Shown piece by piece: positions 1 through 8,955 of a stretch of 64,000 nt of DNA. Position 1 is the first letter of the stretch. Each line of letters starts with the position of its first letter. Origin of the DNA: VXMT01 sp965204835 (GTDB taxonomy: Bacteria > Chloroflexota > Dehalococcoidia > UBA2979); NCBI GenBank assembly GCA_965204835.1, contig OZ242017.1:2480001-2544000 (forward strand). Reading direction: 5' to 3'. A program made the position numbers and the translations under genes. The notes beneath the pieces were generated by a model, which was given only the letters and a program-made list of their open reading frames with translations, was not told the origin of the DNA and did not search any database.

Positions 1-474
1 GCCCGTGGCGATGATCGCGTGGTCGAACTCGACAGTCGGCGGCGCGTCGCTGCCCTCGGCGGGCGCGATGCTCAGCGTGTGGGCGTCGAGGAACGTCGCG
101 CGGCCCTGCACGTAGTTGACCCGGTGCTGGCTGCAGAGCTGGCCGAGTCCGCCGGTCAGCCGGTCGACCACGCCCTGCTTGAAGGCGCGCAGCCGCTCGA
201 GGTCGACCGTCGGCTCGCCGAAGGCGATGCCCCAGTCCTTCGCGAGCTCGGCCTCCTCGATGAGTGCCGCCACGTGGAGCAGCGCCTTCGAGGGGATGCA
301 GCCGCGGTAGAGGCACACCCCACCTGGCTTGGGCTGCTCGTCGATGAGTGTGACCTGCATGCCCATGTCGGCGGCGAGGAACGCCGCCGGGTACCCGCCC
401 GGGCCGCCACCGATCACTGCCAACCGGGCACCCCCCGCCGGGTATCCCGGCGTCTCGGCAGACTGAGTCGTCAC
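1..474 (-). CDS. lpd: dihydrolipoamide dehydrogenase (E3), N-terminal part
   Basis: E3 reoxidises the dihydrolipoyl groups of the 2-oxoacid dehydrogenase complex and passes electrons through FAD to NAD+. The 158 visible residues show the N-terminal FAD-binding glycine-rich loop (residues 21-27, GGGPGG) and the redox-active disulphide motif CLYRGC with Cys54 and Cys59 followed by IPSKALLH, diagnostic of lipoamide dehydrogenases. The start is a GTG preceded by a purine-rich GGGAGAG stretch. The gene runs off the left edge of the window, so the NAD and dimerisation domains are not seen. It is the last visible gene of the lipB-lipA-aceE-aceF-lpd run and lies 50 bases after aceF. Confidence 0.93.
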   Translation of the reverse strand, partial: MTTQSAETPGYPAGGARLAVIGGGPGGYPAAFLAADMGMQVTLIDEQPKPGGVCLYRGCIPSKALLHVAALIEEAELAKDWGIAFGEPTVDLERLRAFKQGVVDRLTGGLGQLCSQHRVNYVQGRATFLDAHTLSIAPAEGSDAPPTVEFDHAIIATG

Positions 475-524
475 GCGGCTCTCTCCCACTCCTGATCCAG
501 CATCGGGGTTGCGAGGCCGCTGCG

Positions 525-1904
525 CTAGACGACGAGTTCCGGCGGCTCCTCGAGCGCCTCGACGAGCCAGCTCAGCGCGCGCGCCGCGTCGGCGCCGTCG
601 ATGAGCCGGTGGTCGACGGTGAGGCCGAGGGGCATGCGCAGCCGCGGCTGGAACCCGCCGTCGACCCACACCGGCTCCCGTTCGGCGCGCCCCACCGCGA
701 GGATGCCGACCTGCGGCGGGTGCAGGATGGCGGTGAAGAAGCCCGTCCCCATCCCGCCGAGGTTGCTGATGGTGAAGGTGCCGCCGCGCATGTCGTCGAT
801 GGACAGCTTGCGGTCGCGCGCCCGCTCGGCCAGCTCGCGGATCTCGACCGCGAGCTCCGTCAGCGACTTCTGGTCGGCGTCCCGCACGACGGGCACGACG
901 AGGCCGCGCTCGGTGTCCGTCGCCACGCCGACGTGGATGTAGCGGCGGTGGACGATCTCCTGCGTCGCCATGTCGATCGAGGCGTTGAGGCGGGGGAACT
1001 CGGCGAGCGCGCGCGCCACCACCTGCATGAGGATTGGCATCATCGTGAGCGACCCGCCCGACTCGGCGATGCGGTCGCGTAGCTCGCGGCGGCGCGCGTC
1101 GAGTTCGGTGACGTCGGCCTTCTGCTGGAGCGTGATGTGCGGGCTCTGCGCCCATGACTGCGCGAGGTTGCGCGCGGTCGCGCGCCGCGTCGGCGACATC
1201 CGCTCGCGCTCGATCTCCCCGAACGCCGCGAGGTCCGGCAGCACCACAGGCGGCGGCACGCCTGCCTCGGCTGCGGGCGCGGGCGCCGGCGCCGCGCGAG
1301 CCTCGGGTGCCGCTGCGGCGGCCGGTGGCGACGAGGTGTAGAGCGCGGTCAGCAGGGCGCGCGCGTGCGCCTTCACGTCGTCGAGCGAGACGCGCCCGCC
1401 GGGCCCGCTCCCGCTCACGTCGCCGATGCGCACCCCGATCTCGCGCGCGAAGAGCCGCACGGCCGGCGACGCCGCCACGGAGCGGCTCTCGGGTTCGAGG
1501 AGCGCGGGCGCGACGGGCTGCGGCACGGGCGCGGCCGCTACAGGGGTCGGCTGCGCCGGTGCAGGCGTAGGAGTCGCGGGCGCGGGCGGGGCCGCACCAG
1601 CGCCGTCGGTCGGCGGCTGCGAGGGCGCCTCGGCGGCGGGCGCCGGGGGCGCGGGGCTCGCGCCGTTGGTCGCGGCGATGGAGACGATCGCCTGGCCGAC
1701 GCGGATCACGTCGCCGACCTCCACGAGCACAGCCTCGACGACCCCGGCGTGCGGGGACGGCACGTCGAGGTTCGCCTTCTCGGTCTCCACCTCGATCAGC
1801 GGCTGTTCCGCCTCGACCGTTTCGCCGACGTGGACGAGGACGCCGATGACTTCGGCCTCCTCGATGCCCTCGCCGAGTTCCGGCAGCGCGAATTCGTCGG
1901 CCAT
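525..1904 (-). CDS. aceF: pyruvate dehydrogenase E2, dihydrolipoamide acetyltransferase
   Basis: E2 core of the pyruvate dehydrogenase complex, transferring acetyl groups from lipoyl-lysine to CoA. The 459-residue protein has one N-terminal lipoyl domain (about 1-76) with the lipoylation site in ETEKANL (Lys43). A long Ala/Pro linker follows, then a peripheral-subunit-binding domain (about 145-185, ASPAVRLFAREIGV) and a catalytic domain. The C-terminal HRLIDG motif supplies the catalytic His432 and Asp436. A single lipoyl domain is fewer than in E. coli AceF (three). It sits 33 bases behind aceE and in front of lpd, so the three are probably co-transcribed. The partner E1 and LipA/LipB support assignment as PDH rather than the 2-oxoglutarate or branched-chain complex. 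Confidence 0.93.
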   Translation of the reverse strand: MADEFALPELGEGIEEAEVIGVLVHVGETVEAEQPLIEVETEKANLDVPSPHAGVVEAVLVEVGDVIRVGQAIVSIAATNGASPAPPAPAAEAPSQPPTDGAGAAPPAPATPTPAPAQPTPVAAAPVPQPVAPALLEPESRSVAASPAVRLFAREIGVRIGDVSGSGPGGRVSLDDVKAHARALLTALYTSSPPAAAAAPEARAAPAPAPAAEAGVPPPVVLPDLAAFGEIERERMSPTRRATARNLAQSWAQSPHITLQQKADVTELDARRRELRDRIAESGGSLTMMPILMQVVARALAEFPRLNASIDMATQEIVHRRYIHVGVATDTERGLVVPVVRDADQKSLTELAVEIRELAERARDRKLSIDDMRGGTFTISNLGGMGTGFFTAILHPPQVGILAVGRAEREPVWVDGGFQPRLRMPLGLTVDHRLIDGADAARALSWLVEALEEPPELVV

Positions 1905-1937
1905 GCAGTCCTCTTCCGCCTCCGTCGACGCGATCGC

Positions 1938-4679
1938 TCAGGCGAGCCGCGGGTTGACCTTCTCGGGGTCGATGCCGAGCTCGGCGACCGCCCGCTCCGG
2001 CACGTCGGCGTCGATCGCGCCGTCCTCGGCCAGCGCGTACAGCGCCGCGAGGGCGATGTGCTTCGCGTCGACCTCGAAGAAGTCGCGCAGCGCCTCGCGC
2101 GTCTCGCTGCGGCCGAAGCCGTCCGTCCCCAGCGAGACGAGGCGGCCCGGCAGCCACTTCGAGACGCCGTCCGGGAGCGACTTCATGTAGTCGGTCGCGG
2201 CGACGAACGGGCCCTGGGCGTCCGCGGTGACCTCGCTGAGGTAGGGGCGGCGCGGCGGCTCGCCGGGGTGGAGCATGTTCCAGCGGTCGGCGTCCTGCGC
2301 GTCGCGCCGCAGCTCGCTGTAGCTCGTCACCGACCACACGTCGGCGGCGACGCCGTAGCGTTCGGCGAGGAGCTGCTGGGCGGCGACGACCTCGTTGAGG
2401 ATCGCGCCGCTGCCGAAGAGCTGCACGCGCGGGCCTTCGAGGTCTGAACTCGCCAGCGGGTAGATGCCGCGGATCACACCGTCCTCGACGCCATCGGGCA
2501 TCGGCGGCTGCGGGTAGGCCTCGTTGGTGACGGTGAAGTAGTAGAAGACCGGGTCCTGCTGCTCGTGCATGCGGCGGATGCCCTCGCGCACGATCAGCGA
2601 GACCTCGTAGGCGTACGCCGGGTCGTAGCTGACCAGGTTCGGCACCACCGAGGCGAGAACGTGGCTGTGCCCGTCCTGGTGCTGGAGCCCTTCGCCCTGC
2701 AGCGTCGTCCGGCCCGCGGTCGCGCCGACGAGGAAGCCGCGCGTGCGCGAGTCCGCGGCGGCCCACACCAGGTCGCCGACGCGCTGGAAGCCGAACATCG
2801 AGTAGAAGATGAAGAACGGCAGCGTGCACGCGCCGTGTACGGCCGGGGCCGTGCCCGCCGCGATGAACGAGGCCAGCGAGCCCGCCTCGGTGATCCCCTC
2901 CTCGAGGATCTGCCCGTCGGTCGTCTCCTTGTAGTAGATGAGGCTGTCGGCATCCACGGGCTCGTAGAGCTGCCCGACGTGCGAGTAGATCCCGGCCTGC
3001 CGGAACAGCGTCTCCATGCCGAACGTACGCGCCTCGTCGGGAACGATCGGCACGACGTGGTCGCCGATCACGTCGTCGCGCAGCAGCCGCCCGAGCAGCC
3101 GCACGAACGCCAGCGTCGTCGACACCTCGCGGCCGTCCGAGCCGGCGTAGAACTCGTCGTACACGGACTCGTCAGGCGCGATGCCCGCGCACGAGATGGT
3201 GCGGCGCAGCGGCAGGTAGCCGCCGAGGGCTCGCCGGCGCTGCTGCAGGTAGCGCGCCTCGGCGCTGTCGTCGTCGGGCTTGTAGAGGGGGGCGCTGCCG
3301 ACCTCCTCGTCGCTCAGCGGGATGCCGAAGCGGTCGCGGAAGTGCATTAGCTCGTCTTCGTTGAGCTTCTTCTGCTGGTGCGTGATGTTCTTGCCCTCGC
3401 CCGCCTCGCCCAGGCCGTAGCCCTTGATGGTGCGGGCGAGGATCACCGTCGGCGCGCCCTCGTGGCGGACGGCGGCGTGGTAGGCGGCGTGCACCTTCTC
3501 GGGGTCGTGGCCGCCGAGGCGCATCGACCACAGCTCGTCGTCGCTCATGTGCTCGACCATGCGCAGGAGGCGCGGGTCGACGCCGTAGAAGTGCTCGCGG
3601 ATGTAGGCGCCGCCCGCGACCGTGTACTTCTGGTACTCACCGTCGACGATCTGGCCCATGCGCTTGGTGAGCAGGCCGTCGTGGTCCTGCGCGAGCAGAG
3701 CGTCCCACTCGGCGCCCCACAGCACCTTGATCACGTTCCAGCCGGCGCCGCGGAAGACGGCCTCGAGCTCCTGGATGATCTGCCCGTTGCCGCGCACGGG
3801 GCCGTCGAGGCGCTGGAGGTTGCAGTTGATGACGAAGATCAGGTTGTCGAGTCGCTCGCGCGCCGCCAGCGAGATCGCGCCGAGGGCTTCGGGCTCGTCG
3901 GTCTCGCCGTCGCCGATGAAGCACCACACGTTCGCGTCGGTCGGCTCCTTGAGTCCGCGGTCGACGAGGTAGCGCATGAACCGCGCCTGGTAGATTGCCA
4001 TGAGCGGCGAGAGGCCCATCGAGACGGTCGGGAACTTCCAGAAGTGGTTCATCAGCCACGGGTGGGGGTACGACGGCAGTCCGCCGCCCTCCGCGAGCTC
4101 GCGGCGGAAGTTGAACAGCAGCTCCTCGCTCAAGCGGCCCTCGAGGTACGCGCGCGCGTAGATGCCCGGCGAGGCGTGGCCCTGGATGTAGACCAGGTCG
4201 CCGCCGCTGGGGTCGTCCGCGCCGCGGAAGAAGTGGTTGAAGCCCACCTCGTAGAGCGTCGCCGCCGAGGCGTACGTCGAGATGTGACCGCCGATGCCGT
4301 CGTGGCGGTTGTTGGCGTCCACGACCATCGCCATGGCGTTCCAGCGCACGAAGCTCTTGATGTGCTGCTCGAGTTGGCGGTTGCCCGGGTACGGGGGCTG
4401 CCGCTCCAGCGGGATCGTGTTCACGTACGGCGTGCGCGAGGTCACCGGGAGCTGCGCCATCTCGCGCTGCGCCTCGATCTGCAGGTCGGCCAGCAGCTCA
4501 GCCACGCGCTCCGGCCCGCGGCGGTAGAAGACGTCGTGGAGCGACTGCCGCCACTCCTCCGACTCGATGGCGTCGAGCTCCGCCTCGAGCGCCTCGCGCG
4601 AGGCGGCCTCGTCGGCGCCGTTGCCGCCTACCGTGCCGTCGACGGCCGCAGGTGGAGTGCGAGGTGTCTCGGTGGTCAT
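1938..4679 (-). CDS. aceE: pyruvate dehydrogenase E1, homodimeric type
   Basis: Thiamine-diphosphate-dependent E1 that decarboxylates pyruvate and reductively acetylates the E2 lipoyl group. The 913-residue length matches the single-chain AceE family (E. coli 887) rather than the alpha2beta2 type. The ThDP/Mg motif GDGETDEPEALG begins at residue 256 and is followed by the conserved Asn in INCNLQ. The family block DGPVRGNGQIIQELE is also present. A cluster of His residues in GIGGHIS and IQGHASPG matches the AceE active-site region. The gene starts 28 bases after the lipA stop and leads into aceF, making a PDH operon with dedicated lipoylation genes upstream. Confidence 0.95.
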   Translation of the reverse strand: MTTETPRTPPAAVDGTVGGNGADEAASREALEAELDAIESEEWRQSLHDVFYRRGPERVAELLADLQIEAQREMAQLPVTSRTPYVNTIPLERQPPYPGNRQLEQHIKSFVRWNAMAMVVDANNRHDGIGGHISTYASAATLYEVGFNHFFRGADDPSGGDLVYIQGHASPGIYARAYLEGRLSEELLFNFRRELAEGGGLPSYPHPWLMNHFWKFPTVSMGLSPLMAIYQARFMRYLVDRGLKEPTDANVWCFIGDGETDEPEALGAISLAARERLDNLIFVINCNLQRLDGPVRGNGQIIQELEAVFRGAGWNVIKVLWGAEWDALLAQDHDGLLTKRMGQIVDGEYQKYTVAGGAYIREHFYGVDPRLLRMVEHMSDDELWSMRLGGHDPEKVHAAYHAAVRHEGAPTVILARTIKGYGLGEAGEGKNITHQQKKLNEDELMHFRDRFGIPLSDEEVGSAPLYKPDDDSAEARYLQQRRRALGGYLPLRRTISCAGIAPDESVYDEFYAGSDGREVSTTLAFVRLLGRLLRDDVIGDHVVPIVPDEARTFGMETLFRQAGIYSHVGQLYEPVDADSLIYYKETTDGQILEEGITEAGSLASFIAAGTAPAVHGACTLPFFIFYSMFGFQRVGDLVWAAADSRTRGFLVGATAGRTTLQGEGLQHQDGHSHVLASVVPNLVSYDPAYAYEVSLIVREGIRRMHEQQDPVFYYFTVTNEAYPQPPMPDGVEDGVIRGIYPLASSDLEGPRVQLFGSGAILNEVVAAQQLLAERYGVAADVWSVTSYSELRRDAQDADRWNMLHPGEPPRRPYLSEVTADAQGPFVAATDYMKSLPDGVSKWLPGRLVSLGTDGFGRSETREALRDFFEVDAKHIALAALYALAEDGAIDADVPERAVAELGIDPEKVNPRLA

Positions 4680-4707
4680 GGCGTCGATCCTTGCTGCGCC
4701 GGGCCGC

Positions 4708-5634
4708 TCACGCCCCGGCTCGCTCGGCGGGCACGAGGGAGATGTCGCCGTGCGGTTTCGCCGCGTCGGACTGCTCGGCGGCGTGGTACGAGCTGCGGAC
4801 CAGCGGGCCGCACTCCGCGTGGCTGAACCCGATGGCGTGCGCGTAGTCAGCGATCTCGGCGAACTCGTCGGGATGCCAGAAGCGCTCGATCGGGAGGTGC
4901 TTCAGCGAGGGGCGCAGGTACTGTCCGACGGTGAGCAGGTCGCAGCCGTGCTCTCGCAGGTCGTCGAGGACGGCTCGCACCTCGTCCATCCTCTCGCCGA
5001 GGCCGACCATGATGCCGGACTTCGTCGTCATCGCCGGGTCGATCTCCTTGACGCGCCGGATCAGCTCCAGTGAGCGCCGGTAGCGCGCCTTTGGGCGCAC
5101 CCGGCGGTAGAGCCGCGGCACGGTCTCGGTGTTGTGGTTGAGCACGACCGGCCCCGCCTCCACCACGGTGGCGAGGGCGTCCCGGTTGCCCTCGAAGTCC
5201 GGGATCAGCACCTCCACCTGCGTCCCCGGCAGGCGGTGGCCGATGGCGCGGATGCACGCGGCGAAGATGCCCGCGCCCCCGTCCGGCAGGTCGTCGCGGT
5301 TCACGGACGTGATGACGACGTAGTCGAGGCCGAGCCGCTCCACGGCCTGCGAGAGCCGGTACGGCTCCAGCAGGTCGAGACCGACCGGCTTGCCCGAGGT
5401 TACGCCGCAGAAGCCACAGGCGCGGGTGCAGATGTCGCCGAGGATCATGAAGGTGGCCGTCCCAGCGTTGAAGCACTCGCCGATGTTGGGGCAGCGAGCC
5501 TCCTCGCAGACGGTGTGGAGCTCCTGCTCACGGAGCAGGCTCTTGATCTCCGAGAAGCGCTCACCCGCCGGGAAGCGCGCCTTCAGCCATCGTGGCTTGC
5601 GCGGGAACGGCCGCACGGCGGTCTCAACCGGCAT
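4708..5634 (-). CDS. lipA: lipoyl synthase
   Basis: Radical-SAM enzyme that inserts two sulphur atoms into protein-bound octanoyl groups, here presumably on AceF. Both iron-sulphur clusters are readable. The auxiliary cluster ligands are Cys43, Cys48 and Cys54 (CEEARCPNIGEC). The radical SAM motif CTRACGFC gives Cys69, Cys73 and Cys76. The C-terminal RSSYHA contains the family RSSY motif needed for the auxiliary cluster. Its 308 residues are normal for the family. The start overlaps the end of lipB by 11 bases, implying translational coupling. Confidence 0.96.
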   Translation of the reverse strand: MPVETAVRPFPRKPRWLKARFPAGERFSEIKSLLREQELHTVCEEARCPNIGECFNAGTATFMILGDICTRACGFCGVTSGKPVGLDLLEPYRLSQAVERLGLDYVVITSVNRDDLPDGGAGIFAACIRAIGHRLPGTQVEVLIPDFEGNRDALATVVEAGPVVLNHNTETVPRLYRRVRPKARYRRSLELIRRVKEIDPAMTTKSGIMVGLGERMDEVRAVLDDLREHGCDLLTVGQYLRPSLKHLPIERFWHPDEFAEIADYAHAIGFSHAECGPLVRSSYHAAEQSDAAKPHGDISLVPAERAGA

Positions 5635-6361
5635 GCGCGACCTCCTGGAGCGTCGGGGCGTCGGGCGGGGGTTCGAGGTCCTCGACGAAGCGCACGCCGA
5701 ACGCGCGCTCGAACGCGGCGACCATCGCTTCCTCGACCTCGCGCATCGGCGGCGCGCCGCCGAGCAGGCGGTCCATCGAGGTGACCTCGGCGTCCGGGAT
5801 TCCGCATGGCACGATCTGGCCGAACCACGAGAGGTCCGTCGAGACGTTGAGCGCGAGGCCGTGGCGGCTGATGCCGCGGCTGATGCGGACGCCGATAGCG
5901 GCGATCTTGGCGTCCTCGACCCACACGCCCGGACGCCCCTCGACGCGCTCGGCGGTGATGGCGAAGGCGTCGAGGGTGTCGATGATGACCGCTTCGAGGC
6001 GGCGCACGTAGGTCGCCGCGCCGAGCGAGCGGCCGCGCACGTCGAGGATCGGGTAGGCGACGAGCTGGCCGGGGCCGTGGAACGTGATGTCGCCGCCGCG
6101 GTCCGTCGGGATCACCGCCGCGCCGCGGGCCGCGAGTACGTCGGGCGTGGCGAGCAGGTGCTCGCGGTTCCCGCGCGCCCCGAGGGTGAAGACCGGCGGG
6201 TGCTCCAGCAGCGCGAGCGACTCGCCCTCGTCGCCCGCGAGGAGCGCCTCGCCGCGTGCACGCTGCCACGCGAGCGCGCGGTCGTAGTCCACGAGGCCGG
6301 GCCGCCAGAGGCGCACGACGCCCCCGGCGCGCGTGGGGCGGGCGCTGCTCGTGGCGGTCAT
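5624..6361 (-). CDS. lipB: octanoyl-[ACP]:protein N-octanoyltransferase
   Basis: Transfers octanoate from acyl carrier protein to lipoyl domains, the step before LipA. The family motif RGGDITFHGPGQL is present with His95. Catalytic Lys152 is in AKIAAIG and Cys186 is in VPCGIPD, counted from the ATG at 6361. That start has GAGGACG at a suitable distance. A second in-frame ATG at 6406 would add 15 residues. It lies only 7 bases after a TATACT hexamer, so a leaderless longer form is possible. The 3' end overlaps lipA by 11 bases. Confidence 0.93.
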   Translation of the reverse strand: MTATSSARPTRAGGVVRLWRPGLVDYDRALAWQRARGEALLAGDEGESLALLEHPPVFTLGARGNREHLLATPDVLAARGAAVIPTDRGGDITFHGPGQLVAYPILDVRGRSLGAATYVRRLEAVIIDTLDAFAITAERVEGRPGVWVEDAKIAAIGVRISRGISRHGLALNVSTDLSWFGQIVPCGIPDAEVTSMDRLLGGAPPMREVEEAMVAAFERAFGVRFVEDLEPPPDAPTLQEVAHAG

Positions 6362-6413
6362 GGGTACGTCCTCGTCCAGCGGGCCGCGTGAATCCGTGCA
6401 GGCCAACGCATCC

Positions 6414-6419
6414 AGTATA
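6414..6419 (-). promoter_or_regulatory. -10 element upstream of lipB
   Basis: TATACT on the minus strand, five of six matches to TATAAT, in a local AT-rich patch between the flavoprotein gene and lipB. No convincing -35 hexamer was found at 17-18 bases. It would start transcription near 6407, just before the upstream ATG at 6406, and could drive the lipB-lipA-aceEF-lpd run. Confidence 0.4.
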
Positions 6420-6480
6420 TGAACCTCACGCCCGTGGTGCGGAAGCCACGAGGAGCCGTCGCGTCGCCGGCCCTCGACGG

Positions 6481-7626
6481 TCAGGCCGCCCCCTCGAAGC
6501 GGTCGAGGCGGAAGAGCGAGATGTCGTGGGAGGTCTCGCCGCGCGTGGCGAGGTCCGCCATGATCTCGCCCACCACGCTGCTGAACTTGAATCCGTGTCC
6601 GGAGAAGCCCGCCGCGACGAACACGTTAGGCGCTCCGGGCAGCGCGTCGATGATGAAGTGGCCGTCGGGCGTGTTGGTGAACATACACGCCTTCATGGAC
6701 AGCACCGGGCCGTTCGCCCGCGGGAAGTAGCGCGCGAGGCCCTCGCGCAGCAACGCCTCGTCCTCGTCCGTGCACGCGCGGTCGAGCGCATCGGCGGTGG
6801 TCTGCTCCTCGCGGTGGTGGTACTTGCCGAGCTTGAAGCCGGGGATCCCGAACACCGGCAGCGAGTAGTACATGCCCTCCCCGAGGTCCGCGATCACCAC
6901 GGGGTAGCGGTCGGGCGTGAAGTGCGCGGGCTCCAGCGGCTGGAACCACCCCAGCACCTGCCGCTCGGGCACGACGAGGTGGTGCAGCGACGGCAGCAGC
7001 GGGCCCGCCCACGCGCCGCCCGTGACGACGAGGGCGCCCGCCTCGTACGACCCGCGCGTCGTGGTCACGCGCACACGGTCGCCGTCCGTGTCCCACTCGA
7101 GGACCGGCTCGCGCGCCCGCACCTCCGCGCCGTGTTCGAGTGCGCCGAAAACGTGGGTCACGATGGCGCGCTCCGACAGCACGAAGCCTGCGTCGGGCTG
7201 GTAGACGGTCATCGTGTTGGCGGGGAAGCGAATGCCGGGGAACCGCTCGCTCAGCTCGGCGCTGGTCAGCACCTCGTGCTCAAGCTCGTGCTCGATGCAC
7301 GACTCCAGCGCGCCCTGGAAGATCTCGCCGTCCTCGGCGCTCGAGTCGATGCCGCCGGTGATGTGGAGCAACCGCTCCCCGCTCGCGGCCTGCAGCTCGC
7401 GCCACAGCTCGTAGGAGCGCCGCAGCAGCGGAACGTACGAGGGGTCCTCGTGGTAGGCCATGCGGATGATCCGCGTCACGCCGTGCGAGGAGCCCATCTC
7501 GTGCGGGATGTCGAACTGCTCCAGGCCGAGCACGCGCAGCCCTCGGCGCGCGAGCTCGTACACGGTCGCCGACCCCATCCCGCCCACGCCGATCACGATC
7601 ACGTCGTACGTGCCGGTCGTGGTCAT
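6481..7626 (-). CDS. monomeric sarcosine oxidase / N-methyltryptophan oxidase family flavoprotein
   Basis: FAD amine oxidase that would demethylate an N-methyl amino acid using O2, giving formaldehyde and H2O2. The N-terminal dinucleotide-binding loop is IGVGGMGSATVYELARRG. Near the C terminus, KACMFTNTPDGHFIID matches the covalent-flavin site of monomeric sarcosine oxidase; Cys314 here corresponds to the Cys that carries 8-alpha-S-cysteinyl FAD. The 381-residue length fits the family. The start at 7626 has a GAGGAGA ribosome-binding site; the reading frame is open further upstream but without a better start. The substrate cannot be fixed from sequence. It precedes lipB on the same strand by 119 bases with a possible promoter between. 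Confidence 0.85.
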   Translation of the reverse strand: MTTTGTYDVIVIGVGGMGSATVYELARRGLRVLGLEQFDIPHEMGSSHGVTRIIRMAYHEDPSYVPLLRRSYELWRELQAASGERLLHITGGIDSSAEDGEIFQGALESCIEHELEHEVLTSAELSERFPGIRFPANTMTVYQPDAGFVLSERAIVTHVFGALEHGAEVRAREPVLEWDTDGDRVRVTTTRGSYEAGALVVTGGAWAGPLLPSLHHLVVPERQVLGWFQPLEPAHFTPDRYPVVIADLGEGMYYSLPVFGIPGFKLGKYHHREEQTTADALDRACTDEDEALLREGLARYFPRANGPVLSMKACMFTNTPDGHFIIDALPGAPNVFVAAGFSGHGFKFSSVVGEIMADLATRGETSHDISLFRLDRFEGAA

Positions 7627-7690
7627 GCCGCGTTCTCCTCGCATCGAGCGCCCGGGGAGTCCTCGACCATTGTAGGTAGGGCTCGGGCGC

Positions 7691-8188
7691 GTGCGCCGTC
7701 CGCGCGCACTCTGTGCGGCGGCTGACACCGCCCGCCGCTATGCTCGCGATGCCGCAACGCGGCACACATGCGGCGCGTGGACGGAGCCTCGCCTGAGCAC
7801 CCGGGAACTTCGTCGCTGGTCGGGCTTCGCGCTCGTTGTGATGGGCGCGGGCATCCTGCTCGCGACCCTCACACCCATCGACGGCGTCGAGGGCGGCTGC
7901 CCGCTCGGGCTGCCGTGCCTGGCGTGGCACTTCGGGCTGTTCGCCGGGCTCGGCGTGGCGATCGCCGCGCGCTACGCGACGAGCGACGCGGCGCGACGGT
8001 CGCCGCAGCGCGTGCTCGGGATGGTGGTGCTCGGCGTCTGGATGTTCGCGGCCGCGACCGAGATCGGCCAGGGCTGGGTCGACGGCCGCGAGCCGCAGCT
8101 CATCGACTGGGTGGCGGACATGGCCGGCGCCGTCACCGGCCTGCTCCTCGGCAGCGTGCTGTTGCGCTGGCTCCTCGAGGGGCGCTAG
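7691..8188 (+). CDS. VanZ-like family membrane protein
   Basis: Small integral membrane protein with about four hydrophobic segments and the VanZ-like signatures TLTPID after helix 1, a His in the second segment (AWHFGLFAGLG) and DWVADMAGAVTGLLLG near the end. Members have been tied to teicoplanin resistance or phospholipid handling, but most have no known function. GTG 7691 is the only standard start ahead of the first helix. A TATGCT hexamer at 7739-7744 lies inside that extension, however. A CTG at 7793 behind GGAG, giving a 131-residue protein, may be the true start. It runs away from the flavoprotein gene and converges with the SUMF1 gene, overlapping it by 4 bases. Confidence 0.7.
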   Translation: MRRPRALCAAADTARRYARDAATRHTCGAWTEPRLSTRELRRWSGFALVVMGAGILLATLTPIDGVEGGCPLGLPCLAWHFGLFAGLGVAIAARYATSDAARRSPQRVLGMVVLGVWMFAAATEIGQGWVDGREPQLIDWVADMAGAVTGLLLGSVLLRWLLEGR

Positions 8189-8943
8189 GGGTCGTCGCCC
8201 GTGGCGTCGGCATAGACCCGCAGCCCGTAGTCGTTGTAGCGCCGCTCCGGGGAGAGCGAGGAGCGCGCGGTCACGCGCGTGACCTTGACGCGGTGACGCC
8301 ACGAGCCGCCCCTCGACGCGCGGCGCACGCCGTCGTCGGGCCCGTGCGGGTTGTCCACGTCGGCCGGGTCGTAGGGCTTGCCGTACCAGTCGGAGCACCA
8401 CTCGTGGACGTTCTCCGCCATGTGGTACAGCCCGAAGCCGTTGGGCGGCGTGCTGCCCACCCGGTACGGGCGGTCCGTGCCCTTCGACCCGAGCGCGAAC
8501 AGGCCCTCCACCCACGGATCGTCGCCCCACGGGAAGTGCGTGGGGGTGTCCGCGCGGGCGGCGTACTCGCGCTCGGCTTCGGTCGGCAGGCGGCAGCGCC
8601 GGCCGAGGAGGTCTCCCAGCCACTCGCAGTACGCATTCGAGTCGAACCACGAGACGCCGACGACCGGGCAGTCGGGCGCGTTGAAGCGCTCGTCGTCCCA
8701 GAAGCGGGGCTCCTCATGGCCGGTCGCCTCGAGGAACGCGCGGTACTCGCTGTTGGTCACGGGTGTGATAGCAACGTCGAACGCACCGATGCTGACCCGG
8801 CGCTCGGGCAACTCGTCGTCGCGCATGGGCGAGCCCATCGTGAACGAGCCGCCCGGCAGGCGCACGAACGGCGTAGCCGCTGGGCCCTCGGCGAGCAGTT
8901 GTTGGATGCGCGGATCGGCTGGAGGCGCGACGGGCTGTTGCAC
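8185..8943 (-). CDS. SUMF1/EgtB/PvdO-fold protein without FGE cysteines
   Basis: 252-residue protein of the formylglycine-generating-enzyme-like fold. The opening GGSFTMGSP, the PVTNSEYRAFLEATGHEEPRF and PVVGVSWFDSNAYCEWL blocks, LPTEAEREYAAR, and the closing RGGSWRHRV are all family hallmarks. In true formylglycine-generating enzymes, the stretch after RGGSW carries the catalytic cysteine pair. Here it reads RHRVKVTRVTARSS with no Cys, so sulphatase-maturing activity is unlikely. Related proteins serve as ligand-binding, nonheme-iron or kinase-associated domains. No sulphatase gene lies nearby. The GTG start has no ribosome-binding site and lies 6 bases after TAGCAT, suggesting a leaderless message. 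Confidence 0.8.
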   Translation of the reverse strand: MQQPVAPPADPRIQQLLAEGPAATPFVRLPGGSFTMGSPMRDDELPERRVSIGAFDVAITPVTNSEYRAFLEATGHEEPRFWDDERFNAPDCPVVGVSWFDSNAYCEWLGDLLGRRCRLPTEAEREYAARADTPTHFPWGDDPWVEGLFALGSKGTDRPYRVGSTPPNGFGLYHMAENVHEWCSDWYGKPYDPADVDNPHGPDDGVRRASRGGSWRHRVKVTRVTARSSLSPERRYNDYGLRVYADATGDDP

Positions 8944-8949
8944 AGGGCG

Positions 8950-8955
8950 ATGCTA
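8950..8955 (-). promoter_or_regulatory. -10 element of the SUMF1-fold gene (leaderless layout)
   Basis: TAGCAT on the minus strand ends 6 bases before the GTG start codon, so the transcript would begin at or next to the start. No Shine-Dalgarno sequence is present. Confidence 0.4.
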
